From Phycisphaerae bacterium (GTDB taxonomy: Bacteria; Planctomycetota; Phycisphaerae; UBA1845; PWPN01), in contig PWPN01000052.1 of the NCBI GenBank assembly GCA_003557125.1, positions 1 to 13,227 of the forward strand: a DNA stretch of 13,227 nucleotides, in the 5' to 3' direction. A program made the translations under genes and the position numbers. The number at the start of each line of letters is the position of its first letter. Within the stretch, counting starts at the first letter, position 1. The notes under the pieces are model-generated. The model worked only from the letters and a program-made list of their open reading frames with translations. It searched no databases and was not told where the DNA came from. This document shows positions 7,174-13,227 of this stretch, one piece after another.

Positions 7174-7854
7174 ATGCCGAGAACACAGCGACGTACTCCA
7201 GGCGGAATGGTATTTCATGTGCTGAACCGTGGCGTGGGTCGGATGCGTTTATTTGATAAACCCGGCGACTATGCTGCCTTCGAAGAGATTCTTGGCCAAA
7301 CGCAGAAGGTTCGCCCCATGCGGATCTGCGCCTACTGCATCATGCCCGATCATTGGCACATGGTGCTCTGGCCCAGGCGCGATGATGATCTCGCAGCCTT
7401 TATGCAGCGCCTGAGTATCACGCATGTACGTCGTTGGCAGACGCATCGTCAGATGATCGGCGAGGGGCATATCTACCAGGGGCGTTACAAATCGTTCCCC
7501 ATCCAGGCGGACACGCACTTTCTGACCGTATGTCGCTACGTGGAACGCAATCCCGTCCGGGCAGACCTCGTGGAGCGTGCGGAAGACTGGCGCTGGTCGA
7601 GCCTGTGGCATCGAGAAAAGGGAAACGGAGAGCTCTCCGAGCTGCTGGCGGATTGGCCGGTACCGCGCCCAGCTGAATGGCTGGACAGAGTCAGGGAACC
7701 CGAGGGACCCAACGAACTGGAAGCTTTACGTTTGAGCGTCGCCCGCGGTCGGCCCTTCGGCGAGCCCGCCTGGGCCGATCGGATCGCCAAGGAGCTCGGG
7801 CTGGAAAACACCTTTCGCTCGCCAGGGCGACCTCGCAAAAAAAAGACCTCATGA
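7174..7854 (+). CDS. REP-associated tyrosine transposase (RAYT, Y1_Tnp / TnpA_REP family)
   Basis: This is a 226-residue single-strand-DNA transposase of the HUH type, related to IS200/IS605 TnpA. RAYTs cut and join REP palindromes using a Tyr nucleophile. The HUH motif is H60-W61-H62 in MPDHWHMVLWP. The conserved GHIYQGRYKSFPI stretch is at 98-110, and the likely catalytic Tyr is Y122 in RYVERNPVRA. The basic C-terminus (SPGRPRKKK) is typical of the family. Length is normal and no frame break is seen, so it appears intact. The ATG at 7174 has only a weak AGG-type ribosome site. It stands alone with non-coding DNA of more than 400 bases on each side, and both flanks are rich in palindromes, as expected of a RAYT locus. 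RAYTs are usually single-copy domesticated genes rather than self-moving insertion sequences. Confidence 0.93.
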   Translation: MPRTQRRTPGGMVFHVLNRGVGRMRLFDKPGDYAAFEEILGQTQKVRPMRICAYCIMPDHWHMVLWPRRDDDLAAFMQRLSITHVRRWQTHRQMIGEGHIYQGRYKSFPIQADTHFLTVCRYVERNPVRADLVERAEDWRWSSLWHREKGNGELSELLADWPVPRPAEWLDRVREPEGPNELEALRLSVARGRPFGEPAWADRIAKELGLENTFRSPGRPRKKKTS

Positions 7855-7949
7855 TTTCGGGCCTGTGACGCGGCATATCAGGTGATACCGAGGTCCGGCA
7901 CAGCATTATCAATCACTTCGTGCCATCTCTTAGAATACCCCCCTTCCGA

Positions 7950-7965
7950 GTACCGTCTCCGGTAC
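7950..7965. repeat. Tight hairpin, GTACCG/CGGTAC
   Basis: Perfect 6-base arms surround the tetraloop TCTC. The core GTACC...GGTAC is the same as that of the repeat at 7022-7032 on the other side of the RAYT gene. Confidence 0.5.
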
Positions 7966-7972
7966 CTGTTGT

Positions 7973-7998
7973 GCGGACAGGATGCGGCGAAAGTCCGC
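7973..7998. repeat. Inverted repeat GCGGAC/GTCCGC
   Basis: Perfect 6-base arms (7973-7978, 7993-7998) with a 14-base loop. This is the second element of the palindrome cluster downstream of RAYT. Confidence 0.45.
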
Positions 7999-8033
7999 CA
8001 AGAGGCCTTGCGATACGTTGAGACAGAATACAG

Positions 8034-8074
8034 ATCGTGATTATCCGGGGCTGGACGCCGGCAAAAATCACGAT
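8034..8074. repeat. Nine-base inverted repeat with structured loop
   Basis: ATCGTGATT (8034-8042) pairs perfectly with AATCACGAT (8066-8074). The 23-base loop contains two CCGG blocks that can pair with each other. It is among the longest uninterrupted stems noted in the window. Confidence 0.55.
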
Positions 8075-8101
8075 AATGTGCCGGATAGGTGCATCGGACA
8101 G

Positions 8102-8122
8102 GCTGGCAGGTTTTCCGCCAGC
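8102..8122. repeat. Hairpin GCTGGC/GCCAGC
   Basis: Perfect 6-base arms (8102-8107, 8117-8122) flank a 9-base loop. It lies 10 bases before the large nested hairpin. Confidence 0.45.
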
Positions 8123-8132
8123 GAACAGCCAT

Positions 8133-8183
8133 GCGGCACGGGCTATCGGGCATGCTGACGATGTGCTGCCCGATTTGTGCCGC
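8133..8183. repeat. Large nested hairpin upstream of the fusion gene
   Basis: The outer stem is GCGGCAC (8133-8139) with GTGCCGC (8177-8183), 7 perfect pairs. The inner stem is ATCGGGCA (8145-8152) with TGCCCGAT (8167-8174), 8 perfect pairs. They are joined by an internal loop of 5 and 2 bases, with a 14-base apical loop. A bulged 15-pair stem is a common architecture for REP elements, but it also ends only 80 bases before the fusion gene start. No T-run follows, so it is not a simple terminator. Confidence 0.65.
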
Positions 8184-8263
8184 CTGGAAGCTGCAGCCTT
8201 GGGGTTCCCTGGCGTTCGCATCATGTACGAAAAAACCGGGCCGGGCCCCCACCGGAGAGCGAT

Positions 8264-10987
8264 ATGGACAACGAGACGAGCAAAGGGATCGCCGAACAGG
8301 GTGCGGTCGTCATCCTGGCAGCCGGCAAGGGGACGCGGATGGGCCGGGCCGACCAGGCCAAGGTCTGCTTCACGATCGATGGGGAGCCGGCCATCAATCG
8401 GCTCATCACCACATTCCGGCAGAACCGCTTCTCGAAATTCCTCGTCGTGGTCGGCGCACAGGCGGGCCAGGTCGTCGAGACGGTCGGAAACGCGCATCCG
8501 GGCGTCCTGTTCGTACCCCAAGTCCCCCAGCACGGGACGGGCCATGCCGCCCGGATCGCTGCCGAAGCCCTCCAGAACGTCGGTCACACAGGCCCCGTCC
8601 TCGTCTCACTGGGCGACAAATTCATCGAGCCGTCGGCGGTCGAGCTGTTGATCGACGGCTTCCTCCGTCAACAGGCGGACCTCGCGTTGCTGACGGTCCC
8701 GCGAACACGCTCGACGGAACTGTCCAGCGGTCGGGTCTTCATCAACGACAAAGGCCAAGCGGTCGACATCATCGAGCGTATCGACATCGGGCGTCAGGCG
8801 ATCGCTGACGAGCTCCGTCGTCGCCTCGCCTCCGGTTCCCGTCTCACCGGCAAAACCCTGACGAGCCTGGCCGAACGCCATATCGAGAACCCCAAAAAGC
8901 TTGCCCGCGCGATTCCCGAACTGCTGTCGCTCGCCCAGCAGGAAGGCCCGCTCGACCGCGATCGACTCGAAGCGATACTCGGGCAGGACCGCTATCGGCT
9001 CGTCATCGACGGAAAGGCATGGACGGCCCGTCAGATCGAATCGGCCTGCCGCCAGTTCAACCCGAGCCTCTACCTGTTCACCGCCGAAGCCTTCTACCAG
9101 GGCGTGGCGATGATCGACAACGACAACGCACAGGGCGAATATTACCTCACCGACGTCGTGCGTCATCTCAGCGGCATCATGGACGAAAAGGGCCTCAACC
9201 GCTATCGGGTCCGCGCGGTCCCCGCGCCGCGGGGCGAGCTGATCCAGGGGTTCAATTCGCCGGAAGAGCTTCTGTCGATCCAGGACTACGTGCGCCGCCA
9301 AAAAGCCAAGGGAGGCAAGTCGGTCGGCGCTCCTGCGATCCAACCGCGCCTGTCTGCCCGGGAGTACGCGACCGTCCGTGAATGGCTCGCGCGAATCGAG
9401 GACGGATCGCCGCGGCTCAAGAAGTGGCTGCGATCCATCTACGGGCACCACGAGGAGTTGCACGCCGAGAAATGCCGCCAGTTCACGCGCGTTCTGAAAT
9501 GCTACGGAAAGCGCTTCGGCTACGACGAGAAGGTCGTGATCGTCCGTGCGCCGGGGCGGATCAACCTCATGGGCCGTCACGTGGACCATCGCGGCGGGTT
9601 CAACAATTTCCTGGCCCTGGACCGTGAGACGATCGCCGTGGCCGGCCTGCGCGACGACGACCAGGTCATCGCCGTGAACACCGAGCCGAGCCGATTCAAA
9701 CCGCGTCGCTTCAAGATCGAGGATCTCATCGGGCGGTTCGCGTGGTCGGACTGGCTCAACTTCGTCAACAGTCAGTGGGTACGGAACCTGCTCCGCTCCT
9801 CGACGGGCGACTGGAGCAATTACATCAAGGCGGGCATCCTTCGGCTCCAGCACCACTACCATGACCTGAAAATCCAGGGCCTGAACATGGCCGTCACGGG
9901 CAATGTGCCCATGGCTGCGGGCCTGAGCAGCAGCTCGACGCTCGTCGTCGCGACGCTTCAGTCGGCCATCGCCCTGAACAACCTCGAGCTGACCGCGCGC
10001 CAGTTCATCGACCTGTGCGGAGAGGGCGAGTGGTTCGTCGGTTCGCGGGGCGGCTCGGGCGATCACGCAGCCATCTACCTCGGCCAACGCGGCAAGATCG
10101 CCCAGGTGGGCTATCACCCCTTCCGCGTCGAGCGCGTCATCGATGCCCCGGCCGACTACCAGGTCCTGATCGCCAACAGCCATATCCAGGCAGCCAAGAG
10201 CAACCAGGCCAAAGACCAGTTCAACTCGAGGGTCGCCTGTTACGAGCTCGGCCTGTCGCTCCTGCTCCAGCGCTGCCCCCAGTTCCGGAGCGTCGTCGAA
10301 CACGTGCGCGATCTGAACCCGGAACGACTCGGCTGCACGACGAGCGCGCTGTACCGGCTCTTGCTCAACGTTCCCGAAACCATGACGCGCAAACAGCTCA
10401 AAGCGAGCCTGTCGGCCGAAAGCCATGAGCTCATGGAGATCACATTCGCCTCGCATCGCGATCCGGGTGCTTACGACATGCGGGGGGTGTTGCTGTTCGG
10501 GGCCGCGGAGTGCGAGCGAAGCCGGATCGCACTGAACGAGCTGGAGGCGGGCCATATCGAACGGTTCGGGACGCTGATGAAGATCAGCCACGACGGGGAC
10601 CGCGTCGCGCGCCTCGGCAACGGGGCCGCATACGAACGCTTCAAAGCCGACTCGTCCGATGCCTACCTCCAGGGGCTTATCGCCGACCTCGGCAGCGAAG
10701 ACCCGCAGCGCGTCCTGGCGGCCCAGCTCTATATGCAGCCCGGCGCGTACGGGTGCAGCACGCCGGAGATCGATCGGATGGTCGACCTGGCCTGCGGGGT
10801 ACCCGGTGTCGCCGGCGCACAGATCGCCGGTGCAGGACTCGGGGGCTGCATCATGATTCTGGCCCGCAAGGATGCGGTCGGGAAAGTGCGCAAAACGCTC
10901 GTCGAGCAGTACTACAAGCCCGCCGGTCTGGCGCCGGCCCTGCTGGCTTGCAACACTGTCAACGGCACGGGGCTCTGCGGGTTTTAG
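8264..10987 (+). CDS. Bifunctional GlmU-like nucleotidyltransferase / galactokinase-like GHMP sugar kinase
   Basis: The product has 907 residues. The ATG at 8264 has GGAG six bases upstream; the frame is open from a GTG at 8177, but that lies inside a hairpin and adds unrelated residues. Residues 14-345 are GlmU-like: LAAGKGTRM (18-26), K33, the uridine-binding QHGTGHA (89-95), LGDK with metal ligand D118, and NAQGEYYLTDVV (288-299). The acetyltransferase half of GlmU is absent. Residues 420-907 form a GHMP kinase: APGRINLMGRHVDHRGG (429-445), the ATP loop PMAAGLSSSS (549-558), a likely catalytic Asp D600 in GGSGDHAA, and GAGLGGCIMIL (857-867). The logical reaction is sugar plus ATP to sugar-1-phosphate, then UTP to UDP-sugar, in the cytoplasm. 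The gene order inside the protein is as in fucose-salvage Fkp, but the transferase family differs. The sugar is unknown; galactose, an N-acetylhexosamine or a uronic acid are options. Confidence 0.9.
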   Translation: MDNETSKGIAEQGAVVILAAGKGTRMGRADQAKVCFTIDGEPAINRLITTFRQNRFSKFLVVVGAQAGQVVETVGNAHPGVLFVPQVPQHGTGHAARIAAEALQNVGHTGPVLVSLGDKFIEPSAVELLIDGFLRQQADLALLTVPRTRSTELSSGRVFINDKGQAVDIIERIDIGRQAIADELRRRLASGSRLTGKTLTSLAERHIENPKKLARAIPELLSLAQQEGPLDRDRLEAILGQDRYRLVIDGKAWTARQIESACRQFNPSLYLFTAEAFYQGVAMIDNDNAQGEYYLTDVVRHLSGIMDEKGLNRYRVRAVPAPRGELIQGFNSPEELLSIQDYVRRQKAKGGKSVGAPAIQPRLSAREYATVREWLARIEDGSPRLKKWLRSIYGHHEELHAEKCRQFTRVLKCYGKRFGYDEKVVIVRAPGRINLMGRHVDHRGGFNNFLALDRETIAVAGLRDDDQVIAVNTEPSRFKPRRFKIEDLIGRFAWSDWLNFVNSQWVRNLLRSSTGDWSNYIKAGILRLQHHYHDLKIQGLNMAVTGNVPMAAGLSSSSTLVVATLQSAIALNNLELTARQFIDLCGEGEWFVGSRGGSGDHAAIYLGQRGKIAQVGYHPFRVERVIDAPADYQVLIANSHIQAAKSNQAKDQFNSRVACYELGLSLLLQRCPQFRSVVEHVRDLNPERLGCTTSALYRLLLNVPETMTRKQLKASLSAESHELMEITFASHRDPGAYDMRGVLLFGAAECERSRIALNELEAGHIERFGTLMKISHDGDRVARLGNGAAYERFKADSSDAYLQGLIADLGSEDPQRVLAAQLYMQPGAYGCSTPEIDRMVDLACGVPGVAGAQIAGAGLGGCIMILARKDAVGKVRKTLVEQYYKPAGLAPALLACNTVNGTGLCGF

Positions 10988-11030
10988 CCCGGATTCGGAG
11001 CATCACCGAAGTCGACAACCCTTCGTCGCC

Positions 11031-12101
11031 TTACGCGTCGGGCGGCGATCCGGGTTGAGCCTCGGTTTCAGGCAGCGCCTCGGGCTCCTGGGGCCCTCCC
11101 TCAGCAGGCGGCGGAGGCAGGGGAATGTCCGTGAGAGGCGGCCCCGTCATGACCGACTCCTGTCCACCGTGAGCGCGTAACAGCTCGTAGAGCGGTATGT
11201 CTGCCGCCCTGCGCGCAATATCCGTCGGCGACCATCCCCTGTTGTCGGGAATATTCAGATCGGCATCCCCGATGATCAGCGCTTCGACGATGGCGATGAA
11301 ACGAGGATGAACACTGGTGCATAGATCCACCGCCCGAAACAGGGCTGTCTGACCGTGCCGATCCTGTTCGTTCACATGGGCCCCCGCCTTGAGGAGTTCC
11401 CGGACAGCCTCGATGTGCCCGTGGCTGGTGGCCACGATGAGCGGGGTATCCCCCACGCCATCGACAAGATTGACGTGCGCACCGCGGTCCAGCAACAGTT
11501 GGATCACCTCGGCGCTCCCGCCGTGGGCCGCGGCAAACAACGGCGTTCGGCCGTGGTTATCCATAGCCTCGGCATCCGCTCCATGATCCAGCAACAACCG
11601 CATCGCCTCCCTTTGGCCACCGAAGGCTGCCCAGTGGATAGGGCGAACGTTTTCACGGTTGGCGGTGTTGGCGTCGAAGCCCACCCCAAGCAGATATTGC
11701 AGGACATCGACATGGCCGGTCATCGCGGCGTAATGGATCGGGGTATCCCCCTTGTGATCATTGATAGGCACCGGAACGGGCTGCATCAGAAGTTCCTTGA
11801 TCTTGTCCAAGTCGCCTTTCGCTGCAGCCGTGTTCAGCTCGATCTGTCCGACAAGCGCGCGTTCGTCCAGACGGGACGCGCTGCGATCGTCCTCGGCGGG
11901 TTCATCCGGCCCCAGTTCGGTGATAAGGTCCATCTCCAAGTCGTCTGCCACCTGGTCGGAAGGAACCTCGGCAGGCTGTTGGGTGGCTGGCTGCTCAGTC
12001 TCAGGAGGCCCCTCCTGTTCGTTGCAGCCAACGGCAGCAACGAGTCCCAGCATCGCCAAGCCCCCGAAAAATCCGTAATGAAATCGTTTCAGCCTCGTCA
12101 T
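11031..12101 (-). CDS. Ankyrin-repeat lipoprotein
   Basis: The product has 356 residues. The ATG at 12101 has GAGGAG eight bases upstream. A GTG three codons earlier at 12110 would overlap that ribosome site and is rejected. The signal peptide is MTRLKRF then a hydrophobic stretch to AAVGC, giving a lipidated Cys at 26, so the protein is likely anchored on the periplasmic side of a membrane. A Pro/Glu/Asp-rich linker runs to about residue 85. About seven ankyrin repeats follow (88-312) with clear TPLxxAAxxGH and LLLxxGAxxN patterns; repeat 6 is slightly enlarged (LCTSVHPRF), and the first and last act as caps. The C-terminal 44 residues are Pro/Glu-rich and probably disordered. Ankyrin repeats bind proteins, and the partner is unknown. 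It converges on the fusion gene with 43 bases between stops, so no operon is indicated. Confidence 0.9.
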   Translation of the reverse strand: MTRLKRFHYGFFGGLAMLGLVAAVGCNEQEGPPETEQPATQQPAEVPSDQVADDLEMDLITELGPDEPAEDDRSASRLDERALVGQIELNTAAAKGDLDKIKELLMQPVPVPINDHKGDTPIHYAAMTGHVDVLQYLLGVGFDANTANRENVRPIHWAAFGGQREAMRLLLDHGADAEAMDNHGRTPLFAAAHGGSAEVIQLLLDRGAHVNLVDGVGDTPLIVATSHGHIEAVRELLKAGAHVNEQDRHGQTALFRAVDLCTSVHPRFIAIVEALIIGDADLNIPDNRGWSPTDIARRAADIPLYELLRAHGGQESVMTGPPLTDIPLPPPPAEGGPQEPEALPETEAQPGSPPDA

Positions 12102-12593
12102 ACAAGACACTCCTCTACGAATTGAGACGCCCTATTCTCGTATCAGGGCCGGGAAAGACTGCTTTCTTCACACATCGCACGTGATTTGGCATTGCTTCCC
12201 GCCACATGTCTATCGGACACCGCTCTGGGATGTCGCTGCTGATTTTACGCACCGTATCCCAGCTAATCTATCCGACCGTATCTTCCTGCACTTTACTGGA
12301 ATCCTTTCCACATACAACGTCATCGGCAAACTGAAACTGCCTGGTGTGCGGTGCGGCTAACCTCCGTTATAATACCGGACGTAATCCGAGAGCGTATGGT
12401 TCGCTGCATTGCAACTGCGTGAGGCCGAAATCCGCCTGCTTGGTCCGATAAGGATATCGCCCCCTTTTCAAGGTGAACCTGATATTTTCGCCGAATCAAG
12501 TGAGCCATCCGCTTACCAGTGACGTGAACGCACAGGCAACCCGTCAGTCTGAGACAGGAGATAGCCTTCCCTCAAAGGAAGAGCAACGTCCGC
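12102..12593. other. Intergenic region between divergent ankyrin lipoprotein and rarA genes
   Basis: About 490 bases carry upstream regions for both genes. I see no credible coding frame or RNA gene. A TATAAT lies at 12368-12373. Confidence 0.55.
12368..12373 (+). promoter_or_regulatory. Possible -10 box upstream of rarA
   Basis: A perfect TATAAT lies about 220 bases before the rarA start. No good -35 is seen 16-18 bases upstream, so this may be chance. Confidence 0.2.
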
Positions 12594-13227
12594 ATGGACC
12601 TGTTCAGCGAACAACGTCGCGCTGCGTTTGACCGCGTTCAGCCACTCCCCGTCCGCATGCGTCCGGATGCGCTCGAAGATTTCGTCGGCCAGCAGCATTT
12701 TGTCGGTGAGGGCAAGCTGCTCCGCCGCCTCTTGCTGGCCGATCGTCTGACGAGCGCCATTTTTTACGGCCCGCCGGGGACCGGCAAGACCACGCTCGCG
12801 CACATCATTGCCAACTGCACCCACGCACGGTTCGTGCAGCTCAATGCGGCCGCCGCCTCGGTCAAGGACGTTCGCGACGTGCTCGGCCAGGCCAGGGAAC
12901 TGCTGACCGCGAAAAATCAGCGCACGGTCCTGTTTCTCGATGAGATCCATCGTTTCAACCGCGCCCAGCAGGACGTCCTTTTGAACGACGTCGAAAACGG
13001 TCTGATCATTCTCATCGGGGCTACGACGGAAAACCCTTTTTTCGCCATTAATTCCCCCCTCGTTTCGCGGAGTCAGATTTTTCAGTTCGAGCCGCTCGCC
13101 CTGGAGGACATTCGGTCCCTGCTGACCTGCGCAGCAACCGACCCGCAACGGGGTCTGGGCAAATACGCGATCCGTCTGACCGAGGAGGCGCTGCAGCATC
13201 TGGCGGTGACGTGCGACGGCGATGCCC
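12594..13227 (+). CDS. rarA: Replication-associated recombination protein A (RarA/MgsA), N-terminal part
   Basis: The frame is open from an ATG at 12594 to the right edge (211 codons), so it is partial. AAGGAAGAG lies 10 bases upstream of the start. RarA is a cytoplasmic AAA+ ATPase of the clamp-loader clade that acts at stalled replication forks. Visible family features are MRPDALEDFVGQQHFVGEGK (22-41), Walker A GPPGTGKT (59-66), Walker B LFLDEIHRFN (113-122), sensor 1 GATTENP (142-148) and a likely Arg finger in SPLVSR (154-159). Everything seen matches the normal N-terminus of the family, which usually totals about 400-450 residues. The C-terminal oligomerisation region is outside the window. 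It has no close co-directional neighbour upstream, so it probably has its own promoter. Confidence 0.96.
   Translation, partial: MDLFSEQRRAAFDRVQPLPVRMRPDALEDFVGQQHFVGEGKLLRRLLLADRLTSAIFYGPPGTGKTTLAHIIANCTHARFVQLNAAAASVKDVRDVLGQARELLTAKNQRTVLFLDEIHRFNRAQQDVLLNDVENGLIILIGATTENPFFAINSPLVSRSQIFQFEPLALEDIRSLLTCAATDPQRGLGKYAIRLTEEALQHLAVTCDGDA

Larger units (their letters stand above)
7855..8263. other. Palindrome-rich intergenic region after RAYT
   Basis: This 409-base segment has no convincing gene but at least five inverted repeats packed into 7950-8183, annotated separately. It separates the transposase from the nucleotidyltransferase-kinase fusion, so it may be a REP/BIME-like array, a structured leader for the fusion gene, or both. 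A GC-rich run (GGGCCGGGCCC) lies just before the Shine-Dalgarno of the fusion gene. Confidence 0.65.

Noticed and set aside
8177..8263. Upstream GTG start for the fusion gene (29 extra codons)
   Set aside because: It falls in the outer stem of the hairpin, and its translation does not resemble a GlmU N-terminus. GGAG with six-base spacing fits the ATG at 8264.
8606..10591. 661-codon open frame on the minus strand opposite the fusion gene
   Set aside because: It lies wholly antisense to clear GlmU/GHMP motifs and shows no domain of its own. Long antisense frames are common opposite GC-rich genes.
10988..11030. Possible bidirectional terminator between the convergent fusion and ankyrin genes
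   Set aside because: No stem with a T-run is visible in the 43-base gap.
12320..12508. 62-codon minus-strand frame between the ankyrin gene and rarA
   Set aside because: It shows no ribosome site or recognisable composition, and it could be a chance frame.
12513..13199. 228-codon minus-strand frame at the right edge
   Set aside because: It is antisense to rarA, which has Walker A, Walker B and sensor motifs.

Overview
The window looks like a stretch of chromosome from a Gram-negative, motile bacterium of moderately high GC content. The evidence is two chemoreceptors with periplasmic sensor domains, an outer-membrane OprB-type porin, and lipoprotein signal peptides. The mix of an OprB porin, a GlmU/GHMP-kinase fusion and a REP-associated transposase would suit Planctomycetota (Phycisphaerae-like). 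That is a guess, because no marker gene here fixes the phylum. I see no rRNA, tRNA, CRISPR array or prophage.

Left part (1-6614): two copies of a cheW-mcp cassette lie on the minus strand, CheW first and receptor second. The distal copy is cheW2 (6614-6120) plus mcp2 (5997-3958). The proximal copy is cheW1 (1505-1005) plus mcp1 (926 to beyond base 1, cut by the window edge). Between them, on the plus strand, sits a two-gene unit: an OprB-family carbohydrate porin (2169-3563) and a 68-residue predicted lipoprotein (3591-3797). The two CheW proteins are nearly identical even at DNA level, whereas the two sensor domains have diverged much further. Both sensors keep a His/Cys/His/His spacing that matches the CZB zinc-binding domain, here placed in the periplasm. 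Sugar uptake through the porin and chemotaxis may be functionally linked, but that rests on location only.

Middle part (6615-8263): a gene-poor segment holds a single HUH/Tyr RAYT transposase (7174-7854). Closely packed palindromes lie on both sides, including a large nested hairpin at 8133-8183. The pattern resembles a REP/BIME locus, although part of it could instead be a structured leader of the following gene.

Right part (8264-13227): a 907-residue fusion carries a GlmU-like uridylyltransferase domain followed by a galactokinase-like GHMP sugar kinase. It probably phosphorylates a free sugar at C1 and then makes the UDP-sugar. It converges with a minus-strand ankyrin-repeat lipoprotein (12101-11031). 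About 490 bases later the plus-strand rarA AAA+ ATPase gene begins at 12594 and is cut by the right edge.
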